Position numbers and translations under genes: made by a program
Notes under the pieces: generated by a model
The model's database searches: none
What the model saw: only the letters and a program-made list of their open reading frames with translations
What the model was told of the DNA's origin: nothing
Assembly (NCBI GenBank): GCA_025201805.1
Contig: MU619262.1
Location: 3,978-67,977, forward strand
DNA from: Parasitella parasitica
Lineage: Eukaryota > Mucoromycota > Mucoromycetes > Mucorales > Mucoraceae
Length of the DNA: 64,000 bases
Direction: 5' to 3'
Part shown: positions 33,588-45,598 of the stretch, one piece after another
Position numbering within the stretch: position 1 is the first letter of the stretch
Layout: every line of letters starts with the position of its first letter

Positions 33588-33693
33588 TACCATTAGATCT
33601 AATATGTAACCTTCCTTTTGTTTATGCTTTCCACACTTGACCAATAAGATGTTATTTGTCACACCACTTATTTTTTTTGATCTGACACACACA

Positions 33694-33700
33694 TATAAAA
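33694..33700 (+). promoter_or_regulatory. TATA box of the 139-aa unknown gene
   Basis: TATAAAA, 87-93 bp upstream of the ATG at 33787, with a pyrimidine-rich stretch between them. Confidence 0.45.
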
Positions 33701-33786
33701 GCTTTTCGGTTTTATATTTCTGTTTCCTTTTTTTTTTTCTTTCCGTCTTTCTTACACACAGTTTTTTTGATCTGTTATAAAAAAAA

Positions 33787-34206
33787 ATGACATTAATCAT
33801 TCGCCAAATCCGATCATTAATCTTTGAAGCGTCTTTACATCAAAAGAAGGTTGAAAGTAAGACATCCAAAAAGACGCAAGAACGAAAGAAATCTCTGACC
33901 GTCAAGATCAGTAAAGAGCCACCTGTCATTGTGTATTTTGAGCGAGATAAATTAGAAGACTCATTTGAATGTATCTTTGATCCACAAGTCCACCATGATG
34001 ATGAAAAAGACCATCCGGATTTGTTTGAAAAATGCAAAAAGAAGGAATTGAAACCTTGGCAAAAGCCTCCCTACTGCACGCCAAATAACAACAGCTTAAT
34101 GAGTCGTTTTAAATCAACATTTAGCAGGAATAGCGTAAACACAACTGCCACAGCTGCTCCGCTTATAATGCAACAATCTAATCACTCGACAGAATATGTT
34201 GCTTAA
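33787..34206 (+). CDS. Small basic protein of unknown function (139 aa)
   Basis: Single uninterrupted frame with ATG in AAAAAAAATGACA, a TATA box upstream and an AATAAA-like signal downstream (about 34278). I do not recognise the protein. It is Lys-rich near the start (QKKVESKTSKKTQERKK), has a central segment EPPVIVYFERDKLEDSFECIF and ends in a Ser/Asn/Thr-rich tail. There is no signal peptide or membrane segment. It could be an orphan or a fast-evolving regulator. Support is codon-like composition and promoter context only. Confidence 0.55.
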   Translation: MTLIIRQIRSLIFEASLHQKKVESKTSKKTQERKKSLTVKISKEPPVIVYFERDKLEDSFECIFDPQVHHDDEKDHPDLFEKCKKKELKPWQKPPYCTPNNNSLMSRFKSTFSRNSVNTTATAAPLIMQQSNHSTEYVA

Positions 34207-34663
34207 TCAAACCTTAATAATACCCCCCTTAAATCTTGTACATAATATGCGACTCAGAAAACTACTCTTTTTGTGTAAATAAATTTATTTTTATGCTGTA
34301 ATATTGTTATTTATTATTGGGAGTCATATGTCCCTTGGGTTTCCCATTGACAAAATCAGTGTGTTACATTAAACTTGATTGGCTTCGCATTGCAAAACTA
34401 ATCAAGCTACCAAGTATATGATCTACTTTACAAGACTGTCTTTTCCAAGAGAGTGGTTGCTGTACCCCTTTTCTTCCAAGCATCTGTTGAAATCAATTTT
34501 TTTTTTTTTGTTTTTACGTTAGTTCTTGGGTCACTCTAGTGTAGGTAAAACTGTAAGAAAACCAAGGTCAAGCGCATCTTTTTGACCGGAATTAATACAG
34601 CGTATTATTCATATACCCCCCGCTCTTGTATTCGACTATCATATTGCCGATAAATTCACTGTG
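34207..34663. other. Intergenic upstream of the GATA-SET gene
   Basis: Terminator of the preceding small gene and promoter of the next. A poly-T run is at about 34498-34510. Nothing else is seen. Confidence 0.5.
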
Positions 34664-36467
34664 ATGATATCAACATTAACAGAGATTGAACAAAAGCAGG
34701 AGCTAGAGAATATACCTCCATCCAGCTCGCTTACTCCTGATTCTTCAAGCGAAAGCGAATATCACGACTGTCACAGCGATGAACCTCTCACACCAATACC
34801 CATAAAGAATACATTGACAAACAACACAGTAAAAGATAGCGCGTGTGCCGCACTGTCTTCATTAGAGTATCAGCCTTACATCGCAAGCATTGTCGATGAC
34901 AAGCCACCTGCAATAACCGTTCAAGAGGGCGCTAAATGGTGTCAAAGATGCGGTACAATAGACACACCAAGATGGAGGATGGGCCCTGCTGGCCAATCTA
35001 CGTAAGAGAATAAGCTACATTTCCAGGGAATCGGTGCGAATCCTGAACCCTTGTTTTTGTTTTTTTGTTTTTTTTTTCCTAGATTGTGCAATGCCTGCCA
35101 TTTGAGATGGAAAATTCAAGGTAGACCCAAGGAGGGATACAGCTCGACTGTTTTTCCGCCACCTCACTACAACCCCAACCCTGCCAAAAGAAACAAACCT
35201 CAAAAGTCAAAAAAGCCATCGAAAAAGCCAAAAGTGGACGCTGAAATTGTGCAGGATCAAGACAGTAAGAGCCCACCTTTGACAGCTGGAAAGGGCCCAT
35301 GCATGCATTGTAAAACTACGAGTGCTCCTATGTGGCGAAAAGGGCCTTTGGGCAGTGGAACGTAAGTAACTGAAAGTAGTTTTTTTCAATGTTATTGAAA
35401 AAAAAAATGGCTAGATTGTGCAATGCCTGTGGATTAAAATGGGCAAAATCATCAACAACCGAAAAGCCTTCATCCACAACTGTGAAATCTTCATCCACAG
35501 CTGCAAAACCCGGAAAGACAACGACACCGAAAAAGGCAGTGCTGCTTCGTAATAGCAAAGAATACATCACACACGGTCTTTATTTCGACAATACCCGAAT
35601 CCGTCAGAATCAGTCATTTTCCTTTCCACTTCCTATGCATCTAGGCGAATTCTTAATGACAAAGGAGAAAGAATTCGAACTACCTCCGGATATACACCAA
35701 GAGCGTGAGTTGGGACTGATTAAAGGGCTGATGGCTGATAGGGAACCATTTTTCACTCGCATTAGATCGAATATATTTGTTGAACGAAAGCCAAATGTTA
35801 GCAAAGATGCAGTCATATGCCATTGCGTTCGCCCAGCAGAAGGAGAAACGGGTTGCGGTGATGATTGCATCAATCGAATGCTGTTCTATGAATGTGATCC
35901 TGCAGAGTGTCCTTGTGGAGATCAATGCTCGAATCGGCGATTCCAGCGCAAGGAGAGGACCAAGCAATTGCAAGTGTTTCAGACAAAGACTCGAGGCTGG
36001 GGACTTCGTACATTGATAGACATAAAGAAAGGTGATCTCGTCATTGAATATCGGGGTGAGGTTATTTCGCATGAATTGTGCGAAGAGCGAATGTGCACCA
36101 CCTATGTCAACGAGAAGAACTTTTACTTTTTAGAGTACTGCAATGGCGAGGTCATTGATGCTTGCACAAAGGGAACCGTGGCGAGATTCATAAACCACAG
36201 TTGTGAGCCAAATTGTCATATTGAAAAATGGTACATACATAACACTGTTGCGCCGCCACGAAAACTGATTGATTTTTTTGTAGGTCTCGAAAAGGAGAAT
36301 CTCATTTCGGTGTGTTTGCATCGCAAGATATCGAGGCCAAATCAGAACTTTTTTATGATTACAACTTTTCAACATTCAACAACTCTGTAGAAAGCGAGCA
36401 GCCGTGTCATTGTGGTAGTAAACTATGTAGAGGAACTATAGGCAGAAAGATATCTCGTGTTCGCTGA
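34664..36467 (+). CDS. Two GATA zinc fingers fused to an ASH1-like AWS-SET-postSET methyltransferase
   Basis: Exons 34664-35001, 35083-35361, 35415-36230, 36284-36467; 538 aa. Two GATA-type fingers: CQRCGTIDTPRW + LCNACHLRW (about residues 94-122) and CMHCKTTSAPMW + LCNACGLKW (about 184-214). A Ser/Thr/Lys linker follows. Then come an AWS domain from about 341 (CHCVRPAEGETGCGDDCINR, ECPCGDQCSNRRFQRKE), a SET domain (GWGLRTLIDIKKGDLVIEYRGE, RFINHSCEPNC, ELFYDYNF) and a post-SET CHCGSKLCRG. Residues for SAM and lysine binding look intact; the usual ELTYDY is ELFYDY. Closest class by motif is ASH1L/Set2, so H3K36 methylation is expected (inference), perhaps directed to DNA by the fingers. The ATG is 34664; the codon before it is GTG. 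All exon junctions restore family motifs, so the fusion is not an annotation artefact. Confidence 0.9.
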
Positions 36468-36851
36468 TTATATATTGTATACTTATTGACATTTATTATT
36501 AAATTACAAGCATAAATACACAACCCTCGCTTGATGACCAGTCAACAATTATACGTTTGTAAATGGTTTTTTTGCAACCCGATTATTCTGTACTTTTGTG
36601 ATCCCATAGCAACATCTTTCAAAATTATGCACTATAAAAAATCAACTACTGATTGATGACAAATTTGAGGCACTAGTAAGCCTGTTTTGCTTGCTAATTC
36701 TTTCTGGAACGGCGTCTACAACTCGATAAAGAGAGTGCATTCTTACCACGTGACGTCTGGAATGAAGCGCTTGTACTGGTACATCACGTCGAGAGAGAGT
36801 TGGTCAATTTTTTTCTCCTTGTTCATAAAAAAAAACAACAAACTTAAAACA
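36468..36851. other. Intergenic upstream of LEO1
   Basis: No gene is supported; holds the terminator of the SET gene and the LEO1 promoter. Confidence 0.5.
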
Positions 36852-38357
36852 ATGTCATTCGAGGATAACGACAATAGCGCCTCTGATCATGATTTTGGAG
36901 ATCTATTTGGCTCCGAGGACGAAGCATCTGATATTGATGACGGACGCTCTCAATCTTCAATAGAGCAGCAAAATTCGCCAGCACCAAGACCCGCGAAGCA
37001 GTCGAATGACCTTGACAATTTGTTTGGAAGCGATGATGAATCTGCATCTGGAGACGAGCCTGAAAAAAGACAAACACTGAAGCAAAGAAGGTAATTCTTG
37101 AGAGCCTTGGAGCTCTGTAAGGCAACTAAACAACCATCAAATAGAGCCCGCACACCACAGTCGTCTGAAGACGAGCGAGATTCTGGCCGTAGAAGCCCTG
37201 CAAGAGACGATGATGATGTGGAGGATGAAGATGACGACCAATATGGAAGCCACACAAATAAAAAACAACGCGTAGAAGTGTCGTTGGAAATGCCACAGCT
37301 ACCGGTACCCTACAGCGACAACAACAAGGTACTTTAAAAAACTAATCACCCTTGTGCTGAAAGCCAATTAATTATCTACGAATAGTATTATTTGGCCAAG
37401 CTACCTCGCTTTTTGGATATTGAAGTGAATCCGTTTGTGCCCGAAGAGTTCCAAGTGCAGATCGAAGAAGGCTTGTCAGAAGTACAAGTACAAGAATCTA
37501 TACGTGAGCAGATAGAAAACACAATTCGATGGAGGAAAGTTTTGGAGAATGGTTATGAGGTACTCTTTTAAGCTTGTGAAATTTTGCACTCGGCGCATCT
37601 AATACCGAATTCATGTCCATAGACCATGCAATCAAATGCACATTTAGTAGAATGGGAGGACGGTAAAGTGTCTATGATGCTGGGCGACGAATGCTTTGAT
37701 GTGGGCAGTAAACCAGTCGGCAACCAAGAACACGCCTATCTGCTTGCACATCAAACAGGGTCTGGCGCGCTGGAAAGTCAAACTGAATTCACTGACCATA
37801 TGACATTCAGACCAAGTGGGCTTAAAAGTGATACACATCGTCATCTTACTGCACAAATTGCAGATCAGCAAGTGAAAAAGAACAGGACAAAGATGTTCTT
37901 TACTGAAAAGGATCCGGAATTGATGAAACAAGAACTCGAATCACAAGAAAATGAACGTCTGAAGGCGCAAAAGAAATTGGAGCTTCAACGCAGAAAAGCC
38001 GATATGCGTTATGGAGATATGGGCTCACGCCGTAATAATGAATTTAGTGATTACAACGATGTAGCTGATTATTCATCGAGCCATGGAGCTAGCGGACGGG
38101 GAGCACAAGACCGCTACGAAGACGATTTTGTTGTAGATGATGATGAATACGATGAAGAAGAAGAGAGATCAAGGGAGAACAGATTATCACAAGCAAAAAG
38201 TTCGGGTATGGATAGATACAAGCGCAGTCGCTATAATGAAGACGAAGACGAAGACGAGGAAGACGAAGACGAAGATTATGGAATTGATGACGACGAAGAC
38301 GAGGAGGTTGTGGTTAGAAGACATAAGCGTAATCATATCTCGAGCGATGAAGAATAA
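36852..38357 (+). CDS. LEO1: RNA polymerase II-associated factor Leo1 (Paf1 complex)
   Basis: Leo1 is part of the nuclear Paf1 elongation complex, which promotes H2B ubiquitination and H3K4/K36 methylation. Exons 36852-37090, 37145-37328, 37386-37559, 37623-38357; 443 aa. The N-terminus is acidic with repeated D-x-F-G-S-E/D-D motifs (DLFGSEDEASD, NLFGSDDESAS). The Leo1 domain starts with YYLAKLPRFLDIEVNPFVPEEF and continues IRWRKVLENG, NAHLVEWEDGKVSMMLGDE, FTDHMTFRPSGLKSDTHRHL and DPELMKQELESQENERLKAQ. The C-terminus is a long Asp/Glu tract, a family hallmark. Very secure. It follows the SET gene in the same direction. Confidence 0.96.
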
Positions 38358-39705
38358 AGCGATGAACAAATAAATTTGTAAAATACCTTCACCTCAATGG
38401 CAATGTATTCGATATATTTTTCTGCCACTTGTCAAGATAATCTACCGATTGAGACTTTGTATCGCTTCAATTACTTTCCTTCTATTTGCAGTATATTGCC
38501 ATTTCAAAGAGACCCCTCAATAATGCAGTTTTTACCGTCGTTGATTAAATTCAAAATTCGTCGTGCTCAAGATACTGTAAAACTAAACTCTATATTATAA
38601 AAAACACGAATGTTTATATAATTGATTAGTGCATTTTCCTCATTATCTTTTCTTTGCGTATAGACCATAAAAATTGCAACCGTATCCATTCCATTTTCAA
38701 TAGCTTCATCTTTGGTATTCTCTCCTATCAAAATTTTGTTCTCAACATGGATTTTACGATAATGCCTGACAAACGAAAATTGGTACAAATGCATCGTATC
38801 AGTATTAAACCTGGAATAATCGTTCTTTATGCAGGCAACATTAGTCATTCGGTGTGATCTTGAATATAATATTTGGTGTCTCATATTGCTAAGAGTTCTG
38901 TTTTTTATATACCATGAAACCGGGTTGGTCCTACCAGCAGTCGTATGTTTATTTTAAAAGGATTTCAGCTGCATGTATCATGGGAAGGTTTCTGATTCTG
39001 TCTACTTATAATGATATGACTAGTCCCAAACACATCAGCTCCTCATCTTCAATACAATAAATTTATCAGCAAAGGTGGTATGCAAGCGAATTAAAGGCTT
39101 CTCATTCCCTTGGATAGCTATGTAATAAGTTGCATGCAAATGATTGATTGTTGCAGTGCTAATTCCAGCATCTCGGAACTGTTTCGCTTGTCTGTACGAT
39201 GTCAACCTGTAAGAATTAATTTTTTTTTGGACGAGAAAATTTTATAATGGTATTAAAAAGAAAATGGCGTAAATTGCTTGGTAACTATATACAAATGGCT
39301 TAATACATGTCTCAAACAGGTAAAGCAAAATATATAATATACGCAACTGCTAGTTATAGATTTGACAGACCCCCAAATTATGAAATCTGGATATCTCGAG
39401 AAATTTTTATTTTAATGAAATGAACATTAGAATGATCATGGATCAGTAAAATAGTGTCGAATTTGACGAAATAGCGTCTAAGTTTTTATAATTCTTTCGT
39501 CAAATGATGATAGTTATAATGATAGATTGAGTAAAATGGCCAACTTTTTTTTTTGTTTATAGGATGAGAATGGATACATGCCTGGCCTCCAGCCTCTTTA
39601 TTCAAGATAAATCAGAAAAAGTCGAACACACAAAGACTCTTTCCATTCTTTCTCTTTCTCTTCATCTCTTCATCCCTTTTTCTCTTTTGAAAAGTGTACA
39701 ACATA
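38358..39705. other. Intergenic, no supported gene
   Basis: AT-rich. Overlapping short frames on both strands around 38400-38884 (largest 105 codons on minus) have no motif or splice context. A CT-rich stretch (39640-39690) before 39706 is likely the leader of the next gene. Confidence 0.45.
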
Positions 39706-41510
39706 ATGGGAAATATTAGTATGTATTTGTTTTTGATTATACTATCAGGAGTCATGTACCAATTCGCCATGTGTCATTTCATTCAAAATATAGTCAGCAC
39801 TTCTATCTCTGCAAGATCTCTTGCTGTTCCGGGTTCAGGTATGACAGACTACTTTGAAGATTTTGACGACGACGCTGCCGATACGCAGAGCAAGGTAACT
39901 TTAAAAAGTGCCTACTGACGACATTTCCTGTTGACAGTTACAATAAAATAGCATCTGCTTAAAAAGCAACTGATAGATTACATGAAACACTTTACACATC
40001 AAAAAGAAAAGTTAAGCAAATTAGAAGAGTCTTTTCTATTGTAGGTTGGCACATGATACAGAATTGCATGTATTTTAAGGAATACTCCTTATGATGTCTC
40101 ACATTTCTACACTATAGAGTCCTGCAATCATCTATCATCAACCTACTTGGTAAAAAGCAATGTGAATCCTATCAAAACCACGGATCATTTAATGGCACAG
40201 ATTTAAAGATAATGAGTTCCATTTGTCGAATAACGCATTTTGATGTCGACAAGTACTCTGAAGTTAATCATCTCATTGAGCCTTTGAAAGCTGTACTTAT
40301 TAGTTAGTGGAAAGTGTTGCTACACGGTCTTAATCTTTTATCAATTTTTGTAGGCATTCCAAATTGGCTCCTTGCAAAAAGTGTTGGTGTCAATTGAAAA
40401 CATTAAGCAGTACAATGATCACCAGGGCTTGCCATTGAGCACTATTGGCTATAAGTTGTTGGATATTTTGGAATACATGTAAGATGGTAGCAAAAACTTT
40501 TGTTTTAAAGTGTACCGAATCAATGGTTTTTTATCAGTACGAAACTTTGCATGAATGAGGAAAAAGATGCCAAGGCCGTTTTTGTTCACTGGATGAACAT
40601 ATTCGACATACTATTCCGAGGTACAAATGTAAAGCTATCAAAGTAAGTGGAGCTGTAGCCTATGTCTTGCTCAGTTAATGTCAACAATATAATCTGTTTA
40701 GCCGTAGATCTAAATTTTCGGTCAAGTGTGTGGACTATCAACAAGAGAGTTTAAATAAAACGCAGCAAAAGAGAAAACTCAGTAGCGTCAATGGAAGTTC
40801 CAAAGACAGTATATTATTCCAATGTCTTTGCCATAATAGCTCCAGCCAACAAGAACTCGTAGAGATATCATCTTGTAATATTTCTTACAAAGCGAAAAGT
40901 GATACTGAAGAACAGTACGCAGAGAAAGAGGCCATTTTTCAAAACAATTCCATCCTGATCAACAAGGGAATCATCGAGAAGCTGAAAAAAGATTACCCAA
41001 ACATTGACGAGAATAATATGAGAGACGTTTATCCTTTAGGCATTCATTTATCTGGTATTTATCTCTTTATACATGCATTCTTTTGTTTAATTATATAAAG
41101 TAGAATTCGATGGCTATGTCTATTCTATCCGTCAATACAAAGGCGTATATATAGCATCGCGGGCTAGTGAGAGCATCTTATTTTTACCGCAAACCATCAA
41201 CGAGTTTGAGATGTTTCTATACAAGAGCCGAGTGCTTGAAATGTTGTGCAATCTCAAGGTTTGGATAAATTATATCCTTATTTGTGTCATCACCATTAAT
41301 AGTAGCCAAATAGAGACACTACATCAATGTTGCCAAGCTTATAAGACAAGCATCCGTAAGCAAAAATGTGTGGTCGAATCCGTGAGTCAACTAGGCTATC
41401 GTAGCGTAATGGTATATGTGCAAGCAATGACACCGTATTTAATAATATTGCAATCCAAAATAAAAAGCATTCAGCTTGTTTATGAATCATTGAAAATTCA
41501 TATCTTTTAG
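39706..41510 (+). CDS. Lineage-specific protein, paralogue of the broken gene at 3809-6713
   Basis: Exons 39706-39894, 39967-40040, 40118-40292, 40354-40478, 40538-40642, 40702-41054, 41101-41510 (a further intron in the last exon is possible); about 476 aa. I do not recognise a named family. The segments IFDILFRGTNVKLS and AIFQNNSILINKGIIEKLK align with IFDFMFRDTHVKLA and AIIQQCKNLRVNGAILNHL of the copy at 3809-6713, and the flanking introns match in phase. The first exon starts with a hydrophobic stretch (YLFLIILSGVMYQFAMCHF) that might be a signal anchor. The D...E-x-K motif of the relative is not conserved: the E-F-K-K position reads I-S-Y-K. The exon 6 frame is intact. The start is the first ATG after a CT-rich leader. 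Confidence 0.6.
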
Positions 41511-41766
41511 ACTTACACTGCTTTTGACGCACTTGAAATACAAATAAAATAGGAAAATCGTTGGCATATAGCAATATATTGGTCATTCATGTCACATGAA
41601 CACAACTGCAGAAGGCAACAATTATCGGACGTTATAGGTTATCAATTGTCAATTGATGATGTCTACATAGAAACAATCATATCTCTATTAAGGAGATATG
41701 TCTTTTCTATTTTATATATATATATATATATATATCTCTGATTATTATATACAATCTACTTGATGC
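41511..41766. repeat. Short intergenic region with a (TA)n microsatellite
   Basis: A (TA)n tract lies at about 41713-41736. No gene is supported in the gap between the convergent neighbours. Confidence 0.7.
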
Positions 41767-44131
41767 TTAAAACAGTTGGTTCAACAAAGTAGGGTCGGTC
41801 ACAGATGAGCTGGAAGTATTGGTAAAATCGCCCACGCCAGCATTGACGTTCCCATACTTTGCGATCAAATCTATGACATTGCTGCCAACATGCGTCACAT
41901 GTTCAGCCTCCAACATGAACAATGTGCTCTCTTTGTTACCGTCAGCATCAAACAATCTGTCTTGCGTCGCGTCATTACTAGCTCCCATTAAAAATGCCCG
42001 TTGATAGAGCTCGCTCAGGGCGATCAGTGCTTGTGGACTAGGTGTATTTTGATACGATGAGCCATTGCTTTCATCGCTATTATTGCTGCTATTGTTCAAT
42101 AACTGATCTGGCATAAGAACATCCTTGTTTTGGTTTGCTGAAGGAAAAGACGCGAGAATGAAATCGTTAAAAATGCTGTTATTGGCAGGGAAAATGGGGC
42201 TGTTGGCAGTTGTTGAGACATCATACATTGTGGTGGTTGTCGTGGTATCTTCTTCGCATGAGGCCATCATATCGTTGTCTTCTTCAGGTGGTGGCGAAAA
42301 GCAAAAATCGTGGAAATCAAGCGTTACTGTCGTGCCTGAATAGCAGGATTGGCCTGTTGTAGAATCACGGCGTTTGTGCTGAGATGGTGTTGCGCTAGTC
42401 AATCCGAGCTCAAACAACTCCTTTTGCTGATCTGCCAATGCCTGTGCAGTCAACGGAATAGATTGGTGGTTAAGAATCATAACATTTTCTGCGTCTGATT
42501 CGTGCTTCTCTTTAGAGTCCATATTGTCTTCTGTCACTTCCGAGGAAGGAGAGAGAGATGTCGCTACCGTAGGAGGAGACGGTAGTGGAGGCGGGAAGGG
42601 TGCAGGAGCTGTACGGGATGCATATTTACGTGGTCTCAGGTTAGGCGTAAACTGATTTCGATATGTGTCCAAAGCTTTTTGAAGCAGGTTTTTCTTGCTG
42701 GCTAGTTGACGAGGATTCAGCCAAGCTAATTTCCAGCCTATTTCGTTGCATTTGGCTTCGTCTAATCGACGCTGAGACACAGATGGCGTTTCTGCTGTTA
42801 TGTTCATTGCCCTAGGAAACACACAGTTGTTTTTACGGAATGTCATGTCAATAGTATCTAGCACAACAGACTCAATGTTGATTCGAATGCGGCATTTCGA
42901 GGCCGAGTCTTCAATCAAGATTGTTTTAGGCACTTTTTCATTGTATTCATGGTGGTTTTTAGCGACTTTATTGCTCTGATCTTCGTCTTCAGTAGAGGCA
43001 GTAGTCTCACGATGCTTTCGTTTGCGCAGTGTGCCTTTCAAGAGCTTCTCTTGCCTTGCAACTCGACGAGATCGCATGCTTGGATATCGATTACGATACG
43101 AATCAACAGCACGCTGAATGAGGCCTCTTTTACCGGCAATTTCGTCAAGGTTCAAAAAGGCTAATTTCCATCCCAAAACATTGCACTCAGTTTCATATGT
43201 CCATCTGTTGCCGCGGTATGTCTCTCGGGGTAAATTGGCTCTCGGATATACCTAACAATAGAGAATTCGAGTTAGAACTTTCTCTGAAATACCATGTCGC
43301 CCAAGAGGGATCTCGTACACAATTCTCTTTTTTGAATTTATCGTCTAATATACTGGTATCGACTTTGTCAAGGTCTGTTCTAATACAATATCTACGTAAC
43401 GTTCTATGGTGCGAATATACAAAACTAACCCACTCGATTCCCTCTTTCAATTCAGTTGTAGGCTCATGGTTAGATAGGAATGGTGAGGTGGAAGGAGCAG
43501 TTGATGTGACGGGTGGCTTGGCAGTAGTTGCCTTGGAGAGGGAGTTTCGGTTAGGGCCAGCATCAGTTGTTCGTTGTGGAGGAGGCGTTGGTGGTTTGTC
43601 TTTGCTTGTTTTGTTCGCTATGGTCGTTGGCCGTGTAGATGATTCTGCTGGTACTGTTTGCGCTGATCTTTGCTTGTTTGAAATTTCCTGATTCGAAATT
43701 GCTTCCACAAGGGCATTAGCAACTAGATTTGAGTTCCAGGCATCGCCTGAAGGGGTTTCTATGGCAACATTCGACATATTTTGTGCTGCAAGGAGTAATC
43801 AGGATATTAATATATGACATGCAAAAATAAAAATGTAAGGGGAGGCTATATAAGGGTCTTTACCTTGATGATTTTCATCTGCTGCATCATCTAATATGTT
43901 GCTCAATTTACGTTCTTTGATTTTATTGACTGCTTGCTCGATTATGTTCAATTGCTCATTAGATAGTGTCTCCAGTAAAGTTTCCGCAGACTCTGTAGGA
44001 TGTACAAGATCTTGGATGCTTAGTTGAAGCTCAGGATTGTAGGGCAATGTTTCATTGATAATTGCAGCATAAGATGATAAGGTCATAATATCATCTTTGA
44101 TGGATTTTGTTGCAGTCGTAGTTGTAGTCAT
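41767..44131 (-). CDS. Protein with two DUF8032 domains
   Basis: Exons on the minus strand: 44131-43864, 43785-43319, 43251-41767; 739 aa. The N-terminus is Thr-rich and helical. A Pro/Ser/Thr linker leads to the first domain: EGIEWVSFVYSHHRTLRRY ... ENCVYPRANLPRETYRGNRW ... CNVLGWKLAFLNLDEIAGKRG, then SRRVARQEKLL. This matches the fungal DUF8032 pattern from memory (Cys-Val-Tyr-Pro-Arg-Ala and W-K-L-A-x-L-N). A second, more diverged copy follows: RIRINIESVVLD, NNCVFPRAMN, CNEIGWKLAWLNPRQLASKK. The C-terminal 230 residues are Ser/Asn/Asp-rich and probably disordered. Basic segments could be nuclear signals. Function is unknown; a transcription-related role is a guess. Confidence 0.8.
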
Positions 44132-45598
44132 ATCGTTGTAGTAATGATTGGTGGAAAGGGGCGGTTATTTGTTGCACTAATTGTAGAAAAATTATAGATA
44201 GAGAAGGAATAGAAGAAAAGAAGAACTTGAAAGCGCGTTCTATTTAATAACCCGTTAAAAACTGACTTGTAAAAAGATGCTAATTACGGCCTGCGGGGTG
44301 CAACGGTTGCAGCTCCTTATTCAAAATTCTATGTGATAATTGTACCTTCATATAACAAGTAATACGTTAAATTGTCTCTTTGTATATAATATAATGGAAC
44401 ATTTAAAGTTTGGAAGGTGTAATGTATCGTAGACGCTGAAAATAATACTGGAATAATTTGGCTTTACTAAAAGATTCCACTTGTGTAACTGAAAAATTGA
44501 AGGTTTTTTGAAGAATCAAAGGAATCTATTCGTTAAAAAAGATACAAGAATACATCCAAGATCAACATCAGTCATTTTCTATTTCGGGATACATTCATAG
44601 CAGATATATCGGTACGATTAAATGAATTTACAGCTGTCTATAAGAAGTGTACTTGCCATTTTCTGTAATCGTAATGTTTACACAAACATTTTGGTTGTGT
44701 AGATCACAGGTGATATTGCGGTAGATTCGGTCCAACAGCCCCGCCCCAATCTAAATTCATTCATTCAGTTTCCAGTTGTCATAAAAGTACCCGATTGTGT
44801 CTTTTCGAAAATGGTTCATTTCATGTGATTGGATGCAATTTGCTAGCAAAGAATTAGGCCTATGTTAGGTCAACGAAGTTTAGCTTTAATTCACATTTTC
44901 AAGCTAAAGCGAATATACAAAAAAAAACCATCAATCTTACAAGCGGGTATACTTGACATAATATTGTACACAAAAAGATCTCTACTTGATGGTTTGAGTG
45001 CCCAATTAAAAATAACTGTCATAACACACAAATTTGATAATGCATTGACATGAATGGTTTGAGGATGGCAAAGTAACAAAAATTCAGAAAATTTAAAGTG
45101 CTATATTGCGATCATGATTTGCATTTGGGATTTTAATAAAACCTCGACAGCACTCGAGACAATCACCGAATGTGCATAAGATAATGTGATGAATTTGATA
45201 TTAACGATCATTGCACTCATTAGAACGAAGGTCGAAAAAAGTGATTCCTTTTTTTTTTTACCCTGGTTCGGGGTGGAGAAAATCGTTTGATATTGAAATA
45301 TGTTTTAGAATACAAAGAATAATAGCATAAACCATTGCCATGTACAGGACGATTTTTTGAAATCTGCTTCAAAAGAAGGTGGATTACTAATGGGTTAAAG
45401 GCGACAGTCAAATGATGATCTTTTACATCAATTTGAATGCGCATATCTTGAGAGTATTTTAAATATTTTTTATAATAGACATTACAGGTGTCTTTCTATT
45501 CTTGTCAAAATATACCTTAGAGTCTAAGAATATTTAAATTGAATAAAGGGTTATAAAGCCTATTTAAAAAGAAAAAATAATCCCACTGAAAGAAATTA
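44132..45598. other. Intergenic, no supported gene
   Basis: AT-rich spacer between two minus-strand genes. Short frames at 44862-45053 (plus) and 45220-45444 (minus) lack motifs. It contains the promoter of the DUF8032 gene. Confidence 0.5.

Noticed and set aside
38567-38884. 105-codon minus-strand frame and overlapping plus frames
   Set aside because: Frames on both strands overlap without motif, promoter or splicing support.
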